Positions 7,141 to 16,257 are shown, counted from the stretch's first letter. The stretch is DNA of 64,000 bases from a bacterium (GCA_025782395.1 JALGZD010000131.1:16881-80880), one strand, 5' to 3'. The notes: generated by a model from the sequence alone, not told the origin. Made by a program: numbers and translations.

Positions 7141-9444
7141 ATGAAGAGTGCTAAGATGTTGACCGCCGTCGTTCTTGGGCTCGTGCTCACCTCATGCTCA
7201 GGCACGGTCGGTCCCTCCGACCCCCAGGACGAGTGGGTCATACCGACCCGTTCCGTGAGCGGAACTGTCGAATTGCCGGAAGGGTCACGACTGGATCTCG
7301 CGGATCTGGGTATTCTGTCGTTCGCCGAGGGCGCGACCGTGTCGGCGGACGGAAGCTTCACCGTTCGCATCCCCGATACCGATGCCCACCAGGTTCTCGT
7401 GGTGACGGATTCAGGCGGGACGCCGTTCGTGCTTGCCTATGTGGGGCCGACCGATGATGCAATCACTGTCGACGCTTCATCGACCGCGACGGCACTCGCG
7501 ATGCTCAACCCGTTCACTGTTCTGTTCTCAGCCGGTGACCGTGCGTCGCTGGCCGGCGCCGTTGTGGAGAAGAGCGACTGGGGTCGCCTTGTCACCTTGA
7601 TAGAAACCGTTCTTGCGAGCTCGTCCGGTGGATCACTGACGAGCGAGCTTGTGCCGGAGATTATGCAGGCGGCGTGTGAAGTTGTCGTGGACGCGCTCGA
7701 TGACGGAACAGTCAATCCGCTTCCGCTATTGGACCCATGGCTCGAGGACGGGACCGGTGACGGCGTTGCATGGGTGAACCGGGATCCGATCTACTACGCA
7801 TCGGTTTTCAGGACCGTCGGGAGCCCGGATTCGCTCCTGGTTCTCGTGGATTCGGCGAGAGAGAAACTGAGAATTTCGACCGGCTGGCCGCCTGTCGTTG
7901 ATGTTACAAGCGTGACGCGAAGCTATCCTGATCTGGGCGACGGTACATACGACGTCACGCTCATCTGGGCGACTTTCAGATCCTTCGATTCACAGACAGC
8001 GGATGGTCTGGCGACAAGGATGAATACGTGCCGGGCGATTGCGGAGATGGTCGCAGTGGGTTCAGGCGTGGCAGTCGACCACGGGCCGGCGGACCTCAAT
8101 CTCTCCGGGTGGGACAACAGACTGGGAGCCTGCGCGGCCGCGCACGATACGTACGGCTTCATAGGAACGCTTCTTGAGAATATTTCCCAGGAGAGCGATG
8201 CGGTCGCATCCTGGTTCTGGGAGGGCGCCAACGCTGATTGCGCCGAGTATGTTGAGGTCATCAGTCGGCTCATCGCCGGCATGTCGTTCTCAACAGAGGT
8301 TATCGCGGCAGGCGAATCGCGCGTGCCGCTCTTCTCTCAGATGGTAGCGCAGTCTCCCCAAGAGCAGCAGCGGATCACCCAGCTCGATGGCGTGATGAGC
8401 CACGTAGATTCACACTCTCCCCCCACGGCCGTCTTCGTGGTGAGCCCACTGTTCGCTACGGCCGGATCCACCTTCTCGTTCAGTGCCGTGGCCTCAACCG
8501 ATCCTGACGATGCGACCATCGATCTTCGGGTCCGCTGGGACTGGGACAACGACGGCGAGTGGGACACCGACTGGGACACTCAGAAGGTGATGCAGCACGT
8601 CTTCGAAGAGGCAGGCGCTCAGGATGTGGCGATGCAGGTGAAGGATCCCCTCAATCTCAATGATACTGTTGTGCACACGGTCAATGTCGGGGGGAGCCAG
8701 GAGAACGCGGTTCACATCATCATTTTCAGGGATGCGGTCCCTTGGGGTTCTGAAGTGCCGGCGGTGCTCGATCAGATGCTTGAGATCATGGAGTTCACCG
8801 AGGGCGTGGGTGCGAATGAATACGAAGTCCTTGGGTCTTCCGAGATGGCAACTGTCACGCTCACGCCGGGAGAGGATCTCGTCATCATCCAGAATGATCA
8901 GCCGCAGACGTTCTATGATGAGTATGCCGACAACCAGGTCCGCTTCCTTCAGTTCGTGTCGGGCGGCGGCACCATCTTCTGGGAGGCGTGCGATCTCGGA
9001 TGGAACGGCGGGTCCATCACGGATGCGGGAATCGTCCTGCCCGGCGCCATAGAACTCGCGGAGTATGAGACCTGGTACAACTACGTCAGTCTTCCTGGTG
9101 CCCCGATCGTTGAGGGGCTTCCGGATGAGCTCTATGGGCAGTACGCAAGTCATGAGGGCATCAGTAATCTCCCCGACGGCGCGACGGTGTATACGGTCGA
9201 CGACGCGGGGCATCCGACGTTGGTAGAGTACGACTACAGAGGTGGATGGGTCATAGTCACTACCCAGCCTCTGGAGCACAGCTTCTACAACAACTGGACG
9301 AGCGGTCATGTGATGCCGCGCGTTATCAGCTACGTGCTTGGGGTTCCCCTCGTTCACGATTTCGGCGACATCATCAAGCCTGAGTTGAGGGGGAGGCCCA
9401 GAGATGGTGGCGGGGTCAAGGGTCTGACCAGCGGGAAGCACTAG
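7141..9444 (+). CDS. Lipoprotein with PKD domain and C-terminal class I amidotransferase-like region
   Basis: The start is the ATG at 7141 (GAGGGGG upstream), not the longer open frame beginning inside the previous gene. The 767-residue product has a lipoprotein signal with lipobox LTSC (Cys near residue 20). Residues about 20-120 look like a carboxypeptidase-regulatory-like beta domain. A helical region of unknown family follows to about residue 420. A PKD domain comes next (PPTAVFVVSP...WDWDNDGEWDTDWD...HVFEEAG, residues about 422-520). The last 240 residues contain VIIQNDQPQTFYDEY, FLQFVSGGGTIFWEA and GGWVIVTTQPLEHSF, which resemble a ThuA/glutamine-amidotransferase-like flavodoxin fold lacking an evident catalytic Cys. 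It is a surface- or periplasm-anchored protein of unknown activity. Confidence 0.7.
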   Translation: MKSAKMLTAVVLGLVLTSCSGTVGPSDPQDEWVIPTRSVSGTVELPEGSRLDLADLGILSFAEGATVSADGSFTVRIPDTDAHQVLVVTDSGGTPFVLAYVGPTDDAITVDASSTATALAMLNPFTVLFSAGDRASLAGAVVEKSDWGRLVTLIETVLASSSGGSLTSELVPEIMQAACEVVVDALDDGTVNPLPLLDPWLEDGTGDGVAWVNRDPIYYASVFRTVGSPDSLLVLVDSAREKLRISTGWPPVVDVTSVTRSYPDLGDGTYDVTLIWATFRSFDSQTADGLATRMNTCRAIAEMVAVGSGVAVDHGPADLNLSGWDNRLGACAAAHDTYGFIGTLLENISQESDAVASWFWEGANADCAEYVEVISRLIAGMSFSTEVIAAGESRVPLFSQMVAQSPQEQQRITQLDGVMSHVDSHSPPTAVFVVSPLFATAGSTFSFSAVASTDPDDATIDLRVRWDWDNDGEWDTDWDTQKVMQHVFEEAGAQDVAMQVKDPLNLNDTVVHTVNVGGSQENAVHIIIFRDAVPWGSEVPAVLDQMLEIMEFTEGVGANEYEVLGSSEMATVTLTPGEDLVIIQNDQPQTFYDEYADNQVRFLQFVSGGGTIFWEACDLGWNGGSITDAGIVLPGAIELAEYETWYNYVSLPGAPIVEGLPDELYGQYASHEGISNLPDGATVYTVDDAGHPTLVEYDYRGGWVIVTTQPLEHSFYNNWTSGHVMPRVISYVLGVPLVHDFGDIIKPELRGRPRDGGGVKGLTSGKH

Positions 9445-9803
9445 CCTGGACGGCGATTCCTCTCCTTTGGCTCGCCGCGCTGCGACCCCTGGCGGGCCCA
9501 CCCCGCCCATTCGGACGGTCGATATCAGGGGCTTCCCCCTGGACAGTGACCGTCGTTCACTTCGGATTAGAACGTACTTGCCCTCGAGAGCGTTCTCATC
9601 TATCCTGTTGTTGAAGGGCATTCACACAGATCGGGTGGAGATCTGCGCACCGGCAGGCGGCCACTGGGGCGTGCGCGACAGACGCGGTGGCTCCGGATCT
9701 ACCGGTCGGGGAAAGCATGTCTTCGCGAAAAGTGAACCGGGAATCAGTCAGTTCTCGACTGAGGCACCGACAGATCGTATCGAAGGTGAGCGGAGGTCAA
9801 GTC
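9445..9803 (+). other. Gap of about 360 bases without a recognisable gene
   Basis: Open frames here are unsupported by ribosome sites or family similarity. I see a GC-rich stretch (9475-9530) with short inverted repeats and no convincing promoter for the downstream TetR gene. Confidence 0.4.
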
Positions 9804-10406
9804 ATGGCAAGGAAGCGGGTCGGAAACAAGAGGGAACGGATCATCAATGCCGCCGCCAAGTTCTTTGGCGAAAAGGGTTACCACGGAACAACGACATCCG
9901 AGATCGCAGATGCGGCGGGCGTCGCTGCAGGGACCATCTACATCTACTTCAAAAGCAAGGAGATGCTGATCGTGGCGGTCTTCGAGGAGTTCCTGGGTTT
10001 TCATATGGAACGCCTCAAGCAGGGAGTCGAGGCCGTTAGCGGGTCAGAGGCCAAGATGCGCCGCCTGCTCACGCTCGGGCTGGAGCTGATGGAGAGCAAC
10101 CCGTCCAGCGCGAGGATATTCCTCTCGCAGCTCAGGCAGAGCCCAGAGATGATTAAGACCGTCGCGAAGAGGAGCAGCCGGGCGTACAAGGAGATCATCG
10201 AAGGTGTGGTCGAGGACGGGATCTCGGCGGGGGATTTTCGGGAGTCCGACCCGGTCGCCACAGCGGTCATGGTATTCGGGGCTTATCAGAACATGGTACT
10301 CGAGTGGGTGGCCGCCGACTGCTCGTATCCGCTCAGCGCGAAAGCATCCGAGCTGTCGGAGTTCATCCTTATAGGTGTGGCGTGCAAGGAGACTGCAGAG
10401 AGCTAG
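9804..10406 (+). CDS. TetR/AcrR family transcriptional regulator
   Basis: The 200-residue protein starts at ATG 9804 with GCGGAGG 7 nt upstream; the frame extends further 5' but without a better start. The N-terminal helix-turn-helix (RERIINAAAKFFGEKGYHGT, then TSEIADAAGVAAGTIYIYF) is a textbook TetR_N domain at residues about 8-55. The C-terminal half is an all-helical ligand/dimer domain (AIVMVFGAYQNMVLEW-like region near residue 150) similar to the FadR/YsiA subgroup with TetR_C_33-type domains, but the ligand cannot be read from sequence. It is monocistronic and followed by a strong terminator. Neighbours are exoprotein genes and an M50 protease, with no obvious target operon. Confidence 0.9.
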   Translation: MARKRVGNKRERIINAAAKFFGEKGYHGTTTSEIADAAGVAAGTIYIYFKSKEMLIVAVFEEFLGFHMERLKQGVEAVSGSEAKMRRLLTLGLELMESNPSSARIFLSQLRQSPEMIKTVAKRSSRAYKEIIEGVVEDGISAGDFRESDPVATAVMVFGAYQNMVLEWVAADCSYPLSAKASELSEFILIGVACKETAES

Positions 10407-10456
10407 GGATGGGGCAGTAGGGAAGAGAGCCATGGCAGACAGCAGCCTGCAGAATC

Positions 10457-10495
10457 GAGAGGGCGCGACCGCGATGGTTGCGCCCTCTCTCTCTT
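10457..10495 (+). terminator. Terminator after the TetR gene
   Basis: GAGAGGGCGCGACC pairs with GGTTGCGCCCTCTC (one wobble), followed by TCTCTTT. It may also serve the convergent M50 protease gene. Confidence 0.8.
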
Positions 10496-10525
10496 TCGGT
10501 GGAAAGCCGGGTGGCCCGTGCCACA

Positions 10526-11695
10526 CTATCTTCCCGGGTTGGCTCTCACCTGCAGGCTGTTCATGATGTCTCCTCGCGTCACGATGCCTACCAGCTCTCC
10601 GTCCTGAACCACCAGCAGTCTTCCGGGTGCGCCGCCCGACATTCTGCTGACTGCGCGAGCGATCGTGTCACTTGGAGAAAGAATGCTCTCAGGCGTGAGC
10701 TGTGTCGCTATCTCTTTGACCGTCGTGCTCATCCAGGCATCCCTGTCGACACGCGTCACATCCTTGATGCTGACAAGTCCCACCAGTCTTCCCATGCTTA
10801 CCACCGGGTAGCAGATGAAGTGATGGTGAAGGAAATAGCGCTCGATGAGGTCTGTGAGCGTCACGTCGTCCGAAACAGTGACGACATCACGCGTCATAAC
10901 GTCACGAACTCTGAGGTCGCGCACGGTCTGGCTGGTGATTGCCTGACGGTAGCTCGCATCGGCGGCCTGCCTGAGGAACATCGCGATCATGATGAGCCAT
11001 AGTCCGTTGATGATCTGACGGGCGGCAAGGATGAGCACGAGTCCAACTGCAATCATGACCGCCGCGAGCGCTTTGCCCGCCATGCTTGCCACGTAGGTCG
11101 CACGACGCATGCTCCCGGTAGCGCGCCAGACGATGGCGCGGAGGATGCGTCCGCCATCGAGCGGGAGTCCGGGCAGGAGATTGAATAGGAGCAGGAACGT
11201 GTTGGCGATGGCGAGGTACAAAAACGAGCACTGCGCAGCAGGCCGTCCGGTCCTGATGCCAAGGAGGAGAACGATACTCCAGAATATCGCCGCGAGAAAG
11301 GCACTCATGATCGGTCCCGCAAGTGCAATCCTGAGTTCCGTCATAGGCTCCGACGGTTCCCTGCTTATCTCGGCAATGCCTCCGAAGAGGAAGAGGGTGA
11401 TCCTTTTGACCGGGATGCCGTGGAGAACGGAGACAACACTGTGGGAAAGCTCATGCGCGAGGACGGAAGCGAAGAAGAAAAAGGCCGTGATGAGACCGAG
11501 CGAGACGTACTGGATAGTAGTGCGGCTCGGGAGGACGCTCGGGAACCAGCCCAGGCTCAGGCTGCCCGCGATCAGGGCCACTATCAGAAACCAGCTGTAG
11601 TCGGCAACCACACGGATTCCCATCACTGAAAAAAGGGAAATTCCGCGGTTCCGCCAGAAGCCGGCGACTGCCGGCCCACCGTTCAATGGTCTCAT
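10526..11695 (-). CDS. Site-2 protease (M50) with tandem CBS domains
   Basis: This is an integral-membrane metalloprotease of 389 residues when started at ATG 11695. The zinc motif is HELSH (in FASVLAHELSHSVV) in the second or third transmembrane helix. The third ligand is in LLPGLPLDGGRIL near residue 180. There are about six hydrophobic helices, and the C-terminal 130 residues form two CBS domains (VRDVMTRDVVTVSDD... and ...PGRLLVVQDGELVGIVTRGDI). This arrangement is the SpoIVFB-like M50B/CBS family, in which adenine nucleotides may gate intramembrane proteolysis of regulators. The start at 11695 is chosen because a TTGACC-N17-CATAAT promoter ends 7 nt upstream, making the mRNA probably leaderless. 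The TTG at 11731 is part of the -35 box. Confidence 0.88.
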   Translation of the reverse strand: MRPLNGGPAVAGFWRNRGISLFSVMGIRVVADYSWFLIVALIAGSLSLGWFPSVLPSRTTIQYVSLGLITAFFFFASVLAHELSHSVVSVLHGIPVKRITLFLFGGIAEISREPSEPMTELRIALAGPIMSAFLAAIFWSIVLLLGIRTGRPAAQCSFLYLAIANTFLLLFNLLPGLPLDGGRILRAIVWRATGSMRRATYVASMAGKALAAVMIAVGLVLILAARQIINGLWLIMIAMFLRQAADASYRQAITSQTVRDLRVRDVMTRDVVTVSDDVTLTDLIERYFLHHHFICYPVVSMGRLVGLVSIKDVTRVDRDAWMSTTVKEIATQLTPESILSPSDTIARAVSRMSGGAPGRLLVVQDGELVGIVTRGDIMNSLQVRANPGR

Positions 11696-11702
11696 GATCC
11701 CC

Positions 11703-11731
11703 ATTATGGGGCCGGGATCGTCGAGGGTCAA
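11703..11731 (-). promoter_or_regulatory. Promoter giving a probable leaderless M50 protease mRNA
   Basis: On the minus strand, TTGACC (11731-11726), 17 nt, then CATAAT (11708-11703). The ATG at 11695 begins 7 nt after the -10 box. Confidence 0.6.
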
Positions 11732-11768
11732 GCAGGGCCAGTGATTACTGGAGAAACGACGGCAGCCG

Positions 11769-11822
11769 GAGAGGACATTCTAGCTTTGCAGCTAGAGAGG
11801 ACATTTACGCCTAGCTTACACA
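11769..11822 (-). mobile_element. Second IS-end remnant, inverted relative to the one at 4034
   Basis: Read on the minus strand from 11822, the sequence is TGTGTAAGCTAGGC followed by two 26-bp units (AATGTCCTCTCTAGCTGCAA...). It matches 4034-4087 at about 46 of 54 positions by eye. Both copies point inward, so they bracket 7.8 kb. No transposase sequence remains on this side. Flanking bases (GGGAG versus GGCGC) show no obvious target duplication. Confidence 0.65.
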
Positions 11823-11838
11823 GGCGCGGCGCGAGTTC

Positions 11839-11867
11839 TTGCCTCACCGCCTATGTTGTGATAGAAT
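11839..11867 (+). promoter_or_regulatory. Promoter for the secreted metalloprotease gene at 11929
   Basis: TTGCCT (11839-11844), 17 nt, TAGAAT (11862-11867). It lies 17 nt outside the IS-end remnant. Confidence 0.6.
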
Positions 11868-11928
11868 AGAAACTTGGCGAGACACATGCATTGAACCCGG
11901 GTGAGCACCCCCAAACGGAGGGAGAACT

Positions 11929-13719
11929 ATGCGCAGGCTGACTGCAGTGTTGGCGCTGGCAATCCTGGTCATCTTCGCCGCAGCAAGCTTCGCCAAGCTC
12001 GATGTGGAGCAGGTGACGACAGGCAAGGTGATCGAGGACGCTTTCGAGCGCGGTGTGATCGATCGTGGCGAGATGTACCTTCTGAAAGCCTACTCTGTCT
12101 ACGAGCCGGAACTCGTTCCCGACGAGTACGTCGGCGGCGTGATAGAGAAGTGTGGTCTGCCCACGATCGAGGAGCTGGAGAGCGTTCTCTCCACGCTGCC
12201 GGAAGCGGTCGCTGAGGAGATCCGGGGGCTGAGAACGAGGCCGACGTGCATGACGTATGTCGAGACCACGCACTTCCGTATCCACTACGATACATCGGGA
12301 ACGCACAAGATCTACGGCTGGCCGGACACGACCTTCCGTGACGACATCATGACAGCCGCAGAGTACTCGTGGACTCAGGAGGTCGACGTTGCCGGCTTCC
12401 GTCCACCTCCGCCAGACGGCAGCGATCCCGACGGTGGTGGTGGCAACGATCTCTACGACATCTACGTCCAGGATCTTGGCACGGGTCTTTTTGGCTACTG
12501 CCAGGCAACCTACTACCAGCCGGGCGGTCCGGCGAACGATGCCTCAAGCTTTGTCGTCATCAACCACGATTTCAGCGGATTCGGGCACACGCAGACAGAG
12601 TGCATCCAGATCACGGTGGCTCACGAGTTCTGCCACGGGTTGCAGGCGGCGCACGATGTCAACGAGCCTACTTGGTACAAGGAGTGCACATCGATGTGGG
12701 CTGAGGACTATGTGTACGATGACGTCAACGACTACAGGGGCTACATAAACTACTACTTCAACAGCCCGTATCAGTCGCTCGACTACAATCCTTCGGGTGG
12801 CATGCGCTGGTACGGAACAAGCGTTTGGAATTTCTTCCTCTGCGAGCACGTCGACCCGGATGTCGTCGTCGAGAACTGGTGGGAGATGGAGACGTCGGGC
12901 GAGTACAACGCTATGAACAACGTGCTCATGGCGCGTGGGACAACCCTCGAGGACCAATTCCACGAGTTCGCTATCTGGAATTTCTTCACGAACGCGCGGT
13001 ATGACGGCGGTCACTACGAAGAGGGGCAGTTCTTCCCGCTCAACGCGACCTCCAGGACGTTCAGCATGTACCCGATCACGGACGTCGGTCCTTACACGGC
13101 AATGCGCCCGGACGCCATGGCGTATAATCTCATCAGGTTCAACAACCCGGCTAACGGCTGGACCGGTCTCCACCTCTCGTTCAACGGTCCGTCGCTTGCC
13201 ATGCTCGACTACTGGGCCGACATCTGCACGCGGGACGACATCATCGGCGTCGGCGGAACGCACCATCTCGGCGAGATCAGCCTGAACCCGTGGGGTAACG
13301 GTGATACTACGATCGCGGGCTGGGACACGCTCGACTATGTCATGATGATCGTTGTCAATGGCAGCACGAACTACGATGACATGAATTACCTCTTCAGCGC
13401 CGAGCAGGTGGACACGGGTGTCGATGACATCGACGCTCATGTCTTTGCACTAAGGCCCGCGAGTCCGAACCCATTCGCTGCCGGGACGTCGATCTCCTAC
13501 TCGATCCAGAACGGTGGCGGAGCCGTTGAGATGACCATCTACGATATCAACGGTCGCGAAGTGAGAACGCTCGTGAACGAACAGATGTCAGCGGGCGACA
13601 AGCTGGCCTACTGGGACGGCATGGACAGCAACGGGGAGAGGGTCGCGTCCGGCGTCTACTTTGCCAGACTGAATGTCGATGGCCTCACTGCCTTCGGCAA
13701 GCTCGTCGTACTGAAGTAG
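11929..13719 (+). CDS. Putative secreted zinc metalloprotease (MXAN_6640-like) with FlgD-like C-terminal domain
   Basis: The 596-residue exported protein begins MRRLTAVLALAILVIFAAAS, a signal peptide, after GGAGGGAG. A region with the opening ETTHFRIHYDTSG (near residue 105) leads to the HEXXH-type motif VAHEFCHGLQ (His near 235 and 239) and a downstream WAEDYVYDD block. In MXAN_6640-like peptidases this block supplies the third ligand and a W-E signature. The last 90 residues are a FlgD/Ig-like sorting domain (SPNPF...IYDINGREVRTL...GVYFARL...LVVLK). The mature region is acidic and aromatic, as expected of an extracellular enzyme. The catalytic assignment rests on the HEFCH motif and the overall order; no substrate is predictable. 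A terminator at 13770 ends the unit. Confidence 0.78.
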   Translation: MRRLTAVLALAILVIFAAASFAKLDVEQVTTGKVIEDAFERGVIDRGEMYLLKAYSVYEPELVPDEYVGGVIEKCGLPTIEELESVLSTLPEAVAEEIRGLRTRPTCMTYVETTHFRIHYDTSGTHKIYGWPDTTFRDDIMTAAEYSWTQEVDVAGFRPPPPDGSDPDGGGGNDLYDIYVQDLGTGLFGYCQATYYQPGGPANDASSFVVINHDFSGFGHTQTECIQITVAHEFCHGLQAAHDVNEPTWYKECTSMWAEDYVYDDVNDYRGYINYYFNSPYQSLDYNPSGGMRWYGTSVWNFFLCEHVDPDVVVENWWEMETSGEYNAMNNVLMARGTTLEDQFHEFAIWNFFTNARYDGGHYEEGQFFPLNATSRTFSMYPITDVGPYTAMRPDAMAYNLIRFNNPANGWTGLHLSFNGPSLAMLDYWADICTRDDIIGVGGTHHLGEISLNPWGNGDTTIAGWDTLDYVMMIVVNGSTNYDDMNYLFSAEQVDTGVDDIDAHVFALRPASPNPFAAGTSISYSIQNGGGAVEMTIYDINGREVRTLVNEQMSAGDKLAYWDGMDSNGERVASGVYFARLNVDGLTAFGKLVVLK

Positions 13720-13769
13720 CTGATTCTGCAGGTCTTCCAGAGGAGACACGGTGTCTCCCCGGATCGAGA

Positions 13770-13808
13770 AAGAAGGGGGGTGGCGCACCTGCGCTGCCCC
13801 TCTTTTCT
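13770..13808 (+). terminator. Terminator after the secreted metalloprotease gene
   Basis: AGAAGGGGGGTGGCGCA pairs with TGCGCTGCCCCTCTT (one mismatch), followed by TTCTAT. Confidence 0.7.
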
Positions 13809-13855
13809 ATTCCTGGCGGCGATCTGTGCTATGCTCCCCTTGAGGAGGTGTGAAG

Positions 13856-14338
13856 TTGAGCCAAAGGCTGAGGAACGAGATAGAGTGGGTCCGGCGGGTG
13901 CGGTCGGGATTCCGATACGTGGCGACGGTTCACAGCCAGGTCGGGACACTGGTCTACAAGGCCCTGAAGATCCGGGACAGCTACTCCTCGCGTTCGCTCA
14001 GGCTGCGTCACTGGGATACGACCGGCGGGCAGGTTACTCTGACCGACGACGAGTACAAGGCCGTCATCCCGGTCTACGACTTCGGTTTCATTCACAATCT
14101 CTACCACATGACCGGCACGGATCCGGAGACCGTCGTGCTGGCGGCCTGGCACCTCGTGGCGCACGAGTGGGGTCACTACTATCTCGCGAAGGCGGAGAAG
14201 CGGAACCAGGAGCGCGATGCCGATGCCTTTGCCGAGCGGGTGATGATACGAGTGGGTTTTGACGAAGACGAGGCCGGGACGGCTGAGGAGCACTACTGGA
14301 CTGTTTTCAATGCCGACAAGAAGGTGAGAGCAGCGTAG
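13856..14338 (+). CDS. Small HEXXH protein, possible minimal metallopeptidase
   Basis: The product is about 160 residues. I place the start at TTG 13856 because AGGAGG (13843-13848) is 7 nt upstream; a GTG at 13850 is too close to that site. There is no signal peptide. The central motif VAHEWGHYYLAK (His near residues 103 and 107) is followed after about 15 residues by QERDADAFAERV, which is arranged like the third-ligand segment of ImmA/IrrE-type and related short gluzincins. The N-terminus is basic (RLRNEIEWVRRVRSG). I do not recognise a named family. It sits between convergent genes with no operon partner, and peptidase activity is inference only. Confidence 0.68.
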   Translation: MSQRLRNEIEWVRRVRSGFRYVATVHSQVGTLVYKALKIRDSYSSRSLRLRHWDTTGGQVTLTDDEYKAVIPVYDFGFIHNLYHMTGTDPETVVLAAWHLVAHEWGHYYLAKAEKRNQERDADAFAERVMIRVGFDEDEAGTAEEHYWTVFNADKKVRAA

Positions 14339-14374
14339 CGGACAGACCTTCGGCACGGAGCGACCACGTCGGCG

Positions 14375-16189
14375 TCAGCGGTCGAGGAGGAGTTCGGAGG
14401 AAACAACCAGCACCCTCCCGCAGCGGTCGGTTCTCCGGCCACCGTTCTTGTCCACACCGTCGGAACCGGCGCTTCCATCAAGTCTCTCCACCAGCACATC
14501 CGGGGCCCCTATGATGAGCGCTGGGTGCCCGGATCCCGTCAGGTCGGCGGCCAGAAGCGCTCCACCGATCGAGTCGAGTGCAGATGCTCCGACAACGGTC
14601 ACGTCAGCGTGTTCTGCACTGCCCGCCTTCGCCGTCATCACCGATCTGAGACTGCCGAAGTAGATGTAGATCTCACCACATCGTTTGCGGTTGGAACCGC
14701 GCCCGGCAAGCTGCGCCGCGACGATGAGATCCTGTGGGCCGTCTCCGTTCATGTCCGCCATGAACACGGGAAGGCCGAAGAGATTCCATCTGGATCGGGC
14801 GACGTATCGCGGCCAGTCATCGACCGTCAAGCCGTCCGTTTCCAAGTCCACAAGGTCGATCGCTCCTGTGAGGGTGTCGTCACCCCCGAAGATCAGATAC
14901 GCCTCACCTGCTGCGGTCTCTTTGTCGCTCTCTCCCTGAGCGCCGTACGCGGACACGAATACGTCATCGTTGCCATCAAGATCGACGTCTCCGGCAGCGA
15001 TAGAGCGGCCGAGGAAACCCCGTGGCACGGCGCCCGTGATGACCACGGTGGCGTGGTCGGGAAGCACGATCTCGGTCGCAGCCGGACCGGTCGTACCCGC
15101 GTCTGCAGACTCGGGTGAATCGAGCGAGTCCGAAGCAGGAGATTCCATTGAACTGAGCGAGTCCGAAGCCGGGGACTCGGGGGGAGCGAGGAGCTCGGCA
15201 GCCTCAACCACATAGAGTTTGCCGACATCGTAACGGTTCCGGCCTGGTCCATCGGCCAGGTATGCGCCGACAAGGAGTTCCACCACGCCATCGCCGTCGG
15301 TGTCAGCAACGGCGAGCCCGCGGACTCCGTCCTCCGCATTCTCGCCTGTTATCCTCACGCTGGTCAGTGTGTCAATTGAGACCTCGCCAGTCGCTGTGCT
15401 GAGCGCTGCGCTGTCGAGCACATAGACACGCCCGGAGTCCACCCCGCGAGGTCCGGGAGCTCTGAATGCCGACACGACGAGTTCGTCCCGTCCGTCGCCG
15501 TCCAGGTCCGCTGTCAGAAGCGAGCTTCCGAGACGCCCGCCGCGTGCGGTTCCTCTGATCACAAGACGGGCATCCGTCGGCGAGAGGCGGAGAGCGCTGG
15601 AACCATCAGGGATGTCGAAGAGGTAAAGCGCTCCGTTGAGCACGACGTTTGGAAGGCCATCATCAGGTGCGCCGACCACCAACTCATCAGAACCGTCTCC
15701 GTCCCAATCCCCGGCGGCGACGGTTGCGCCGAACCGCGAACCGCCTGCCGGGCCGACGATGGTGACCATTGCTGATCCAGGCGTATCGACGAGCTCTGTA
15801 CCTCCCGCCGGCGGTAGCGTATCGACCAGCTCATTGCCGGCAGCAAGATCCACGTATGAGAATATGTAGACGCCGCCTGCGCTGGGGTCGCCGTCGTCGG
15901 AGTCGCGTCCTGGTGCACCCACAATGATCATCTTGTGTCCGTTGCCGCCCAGATCGCCGCTGGCCAGACTGTAGCCGAACTGCTCACCGGGGATAGTTCC
16001 TGACAGTACGGTGATGCCGGTCTCCGCGAGATCGATGATCCGTTCTGCAAGCGCGTCAGTGGGGGGAGAGACAGCCGAAAGGAGCACCGTGAGCCAGATC
16101 CGCCAGTGAACCGGCAATGGCAGGCATAGGGCTGTTCGACCCTGTGGCGCTCGTCTGTGCATAGGGGAGTATGATCGACCCGGTCTCAT
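14375..16189 (-). CDS. Exported FG-GAP/integrin-alpha-like beta-propeller protein
   Basis: The 604-residue product (start 16189; ATG 16162 is an alternative) has a hydrophobic N-terminal segment (WRIWLTVLLSAVS) consistent with export. At least six FG-GAP repeats follow. Each has a GDxxGDGxDEL/DVF-like loop and an FGxxVAxGD strand, for example FGYSLASGDLGGNGHK, FGATVAAGDWDGDGSDELV and LGSSLLTADLDGDGRDELV. This is the seven-bladed propeller of integrin alpha/VCBS proteins, which binds calcium through the DxDxDG loops. A low-complexity Ser/Pro/Asp/Glu linker (residues about 335-365) interrupts the repeats. It ends in SSELLLDR with no FlgD-like domain and no AIKALYR tail, so its surface retention is unclear. 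Confidence 0.8.
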   Translation of the reverse strand: MRPGRSYSPMHRRAPQGRTALCLPLPVHWRIWLTVLLSAVSPPTDALAERIIDLAETGITVLSGTIPGEQFGYSLASGDLGGNGHKMIIVGAPGRDSDDGDPSAGGVYIFSYVDLAAGNELVDTLPPAGGTELVDTPGSAMVTIVGPAGGSRFGATVAAGDWDGDGSDELVVGAPDDGLPNVVLNGALYLFDIPDGSSALRLSPTDARLVIRGTARGGRLGSSLLTADLDGDGRDELVVSAFRAPGPRGVDSGRVYVLDSAALSTATGEVSIDTLTSVRITGENAEDGVRGLAVADTDGDGVVELLVGAYLADGPGRNRYDVGKLYVVEAAELLAPPESPASDSLSSMESPASDSLDSPESADAGTTGPAATEIVLPDHATVVITGAVPRGFLGRSIAAGDVDLDGNDDVFVSAYGAQGESDKETAAGEAYLIFGGDDTLTGAIDLVDLETDGLTVDDWPRYVARSRWNLFGLPVFMADMNGDGPQDLIVAAQLAGRGSNRKRCGEIYIYFGSLRSVMTAKAGSAEHADVTVVGASALDSIGGALLAADLTGSGHPALIIGAPDVLVERLDGSAGSDGVDKNGGRRTDRCGRVLVVSSELLLDR

Positions 16190-16257
16190 TATGCATCCAT
16201 CCCGAAGGCGTTCTTGCGCACATTCACCAGTCGGAAGCAGCGGGTCGCCTGGAACAT

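Noticed and set aside
11695..11731. TTG at 11731 as start of the M50 protease
   Set aside because: The TTG is the first part of a TTGACC -35 box. The same error would place starts at 4017, 29787 and 33929.
4034..11822. Clear composite transposon with target duplication
   Set aside because: The flanking pentamers (GGGAG and GGCGC) do not match, and neither end has a complete transposase. I keep it only as a hypothesis.
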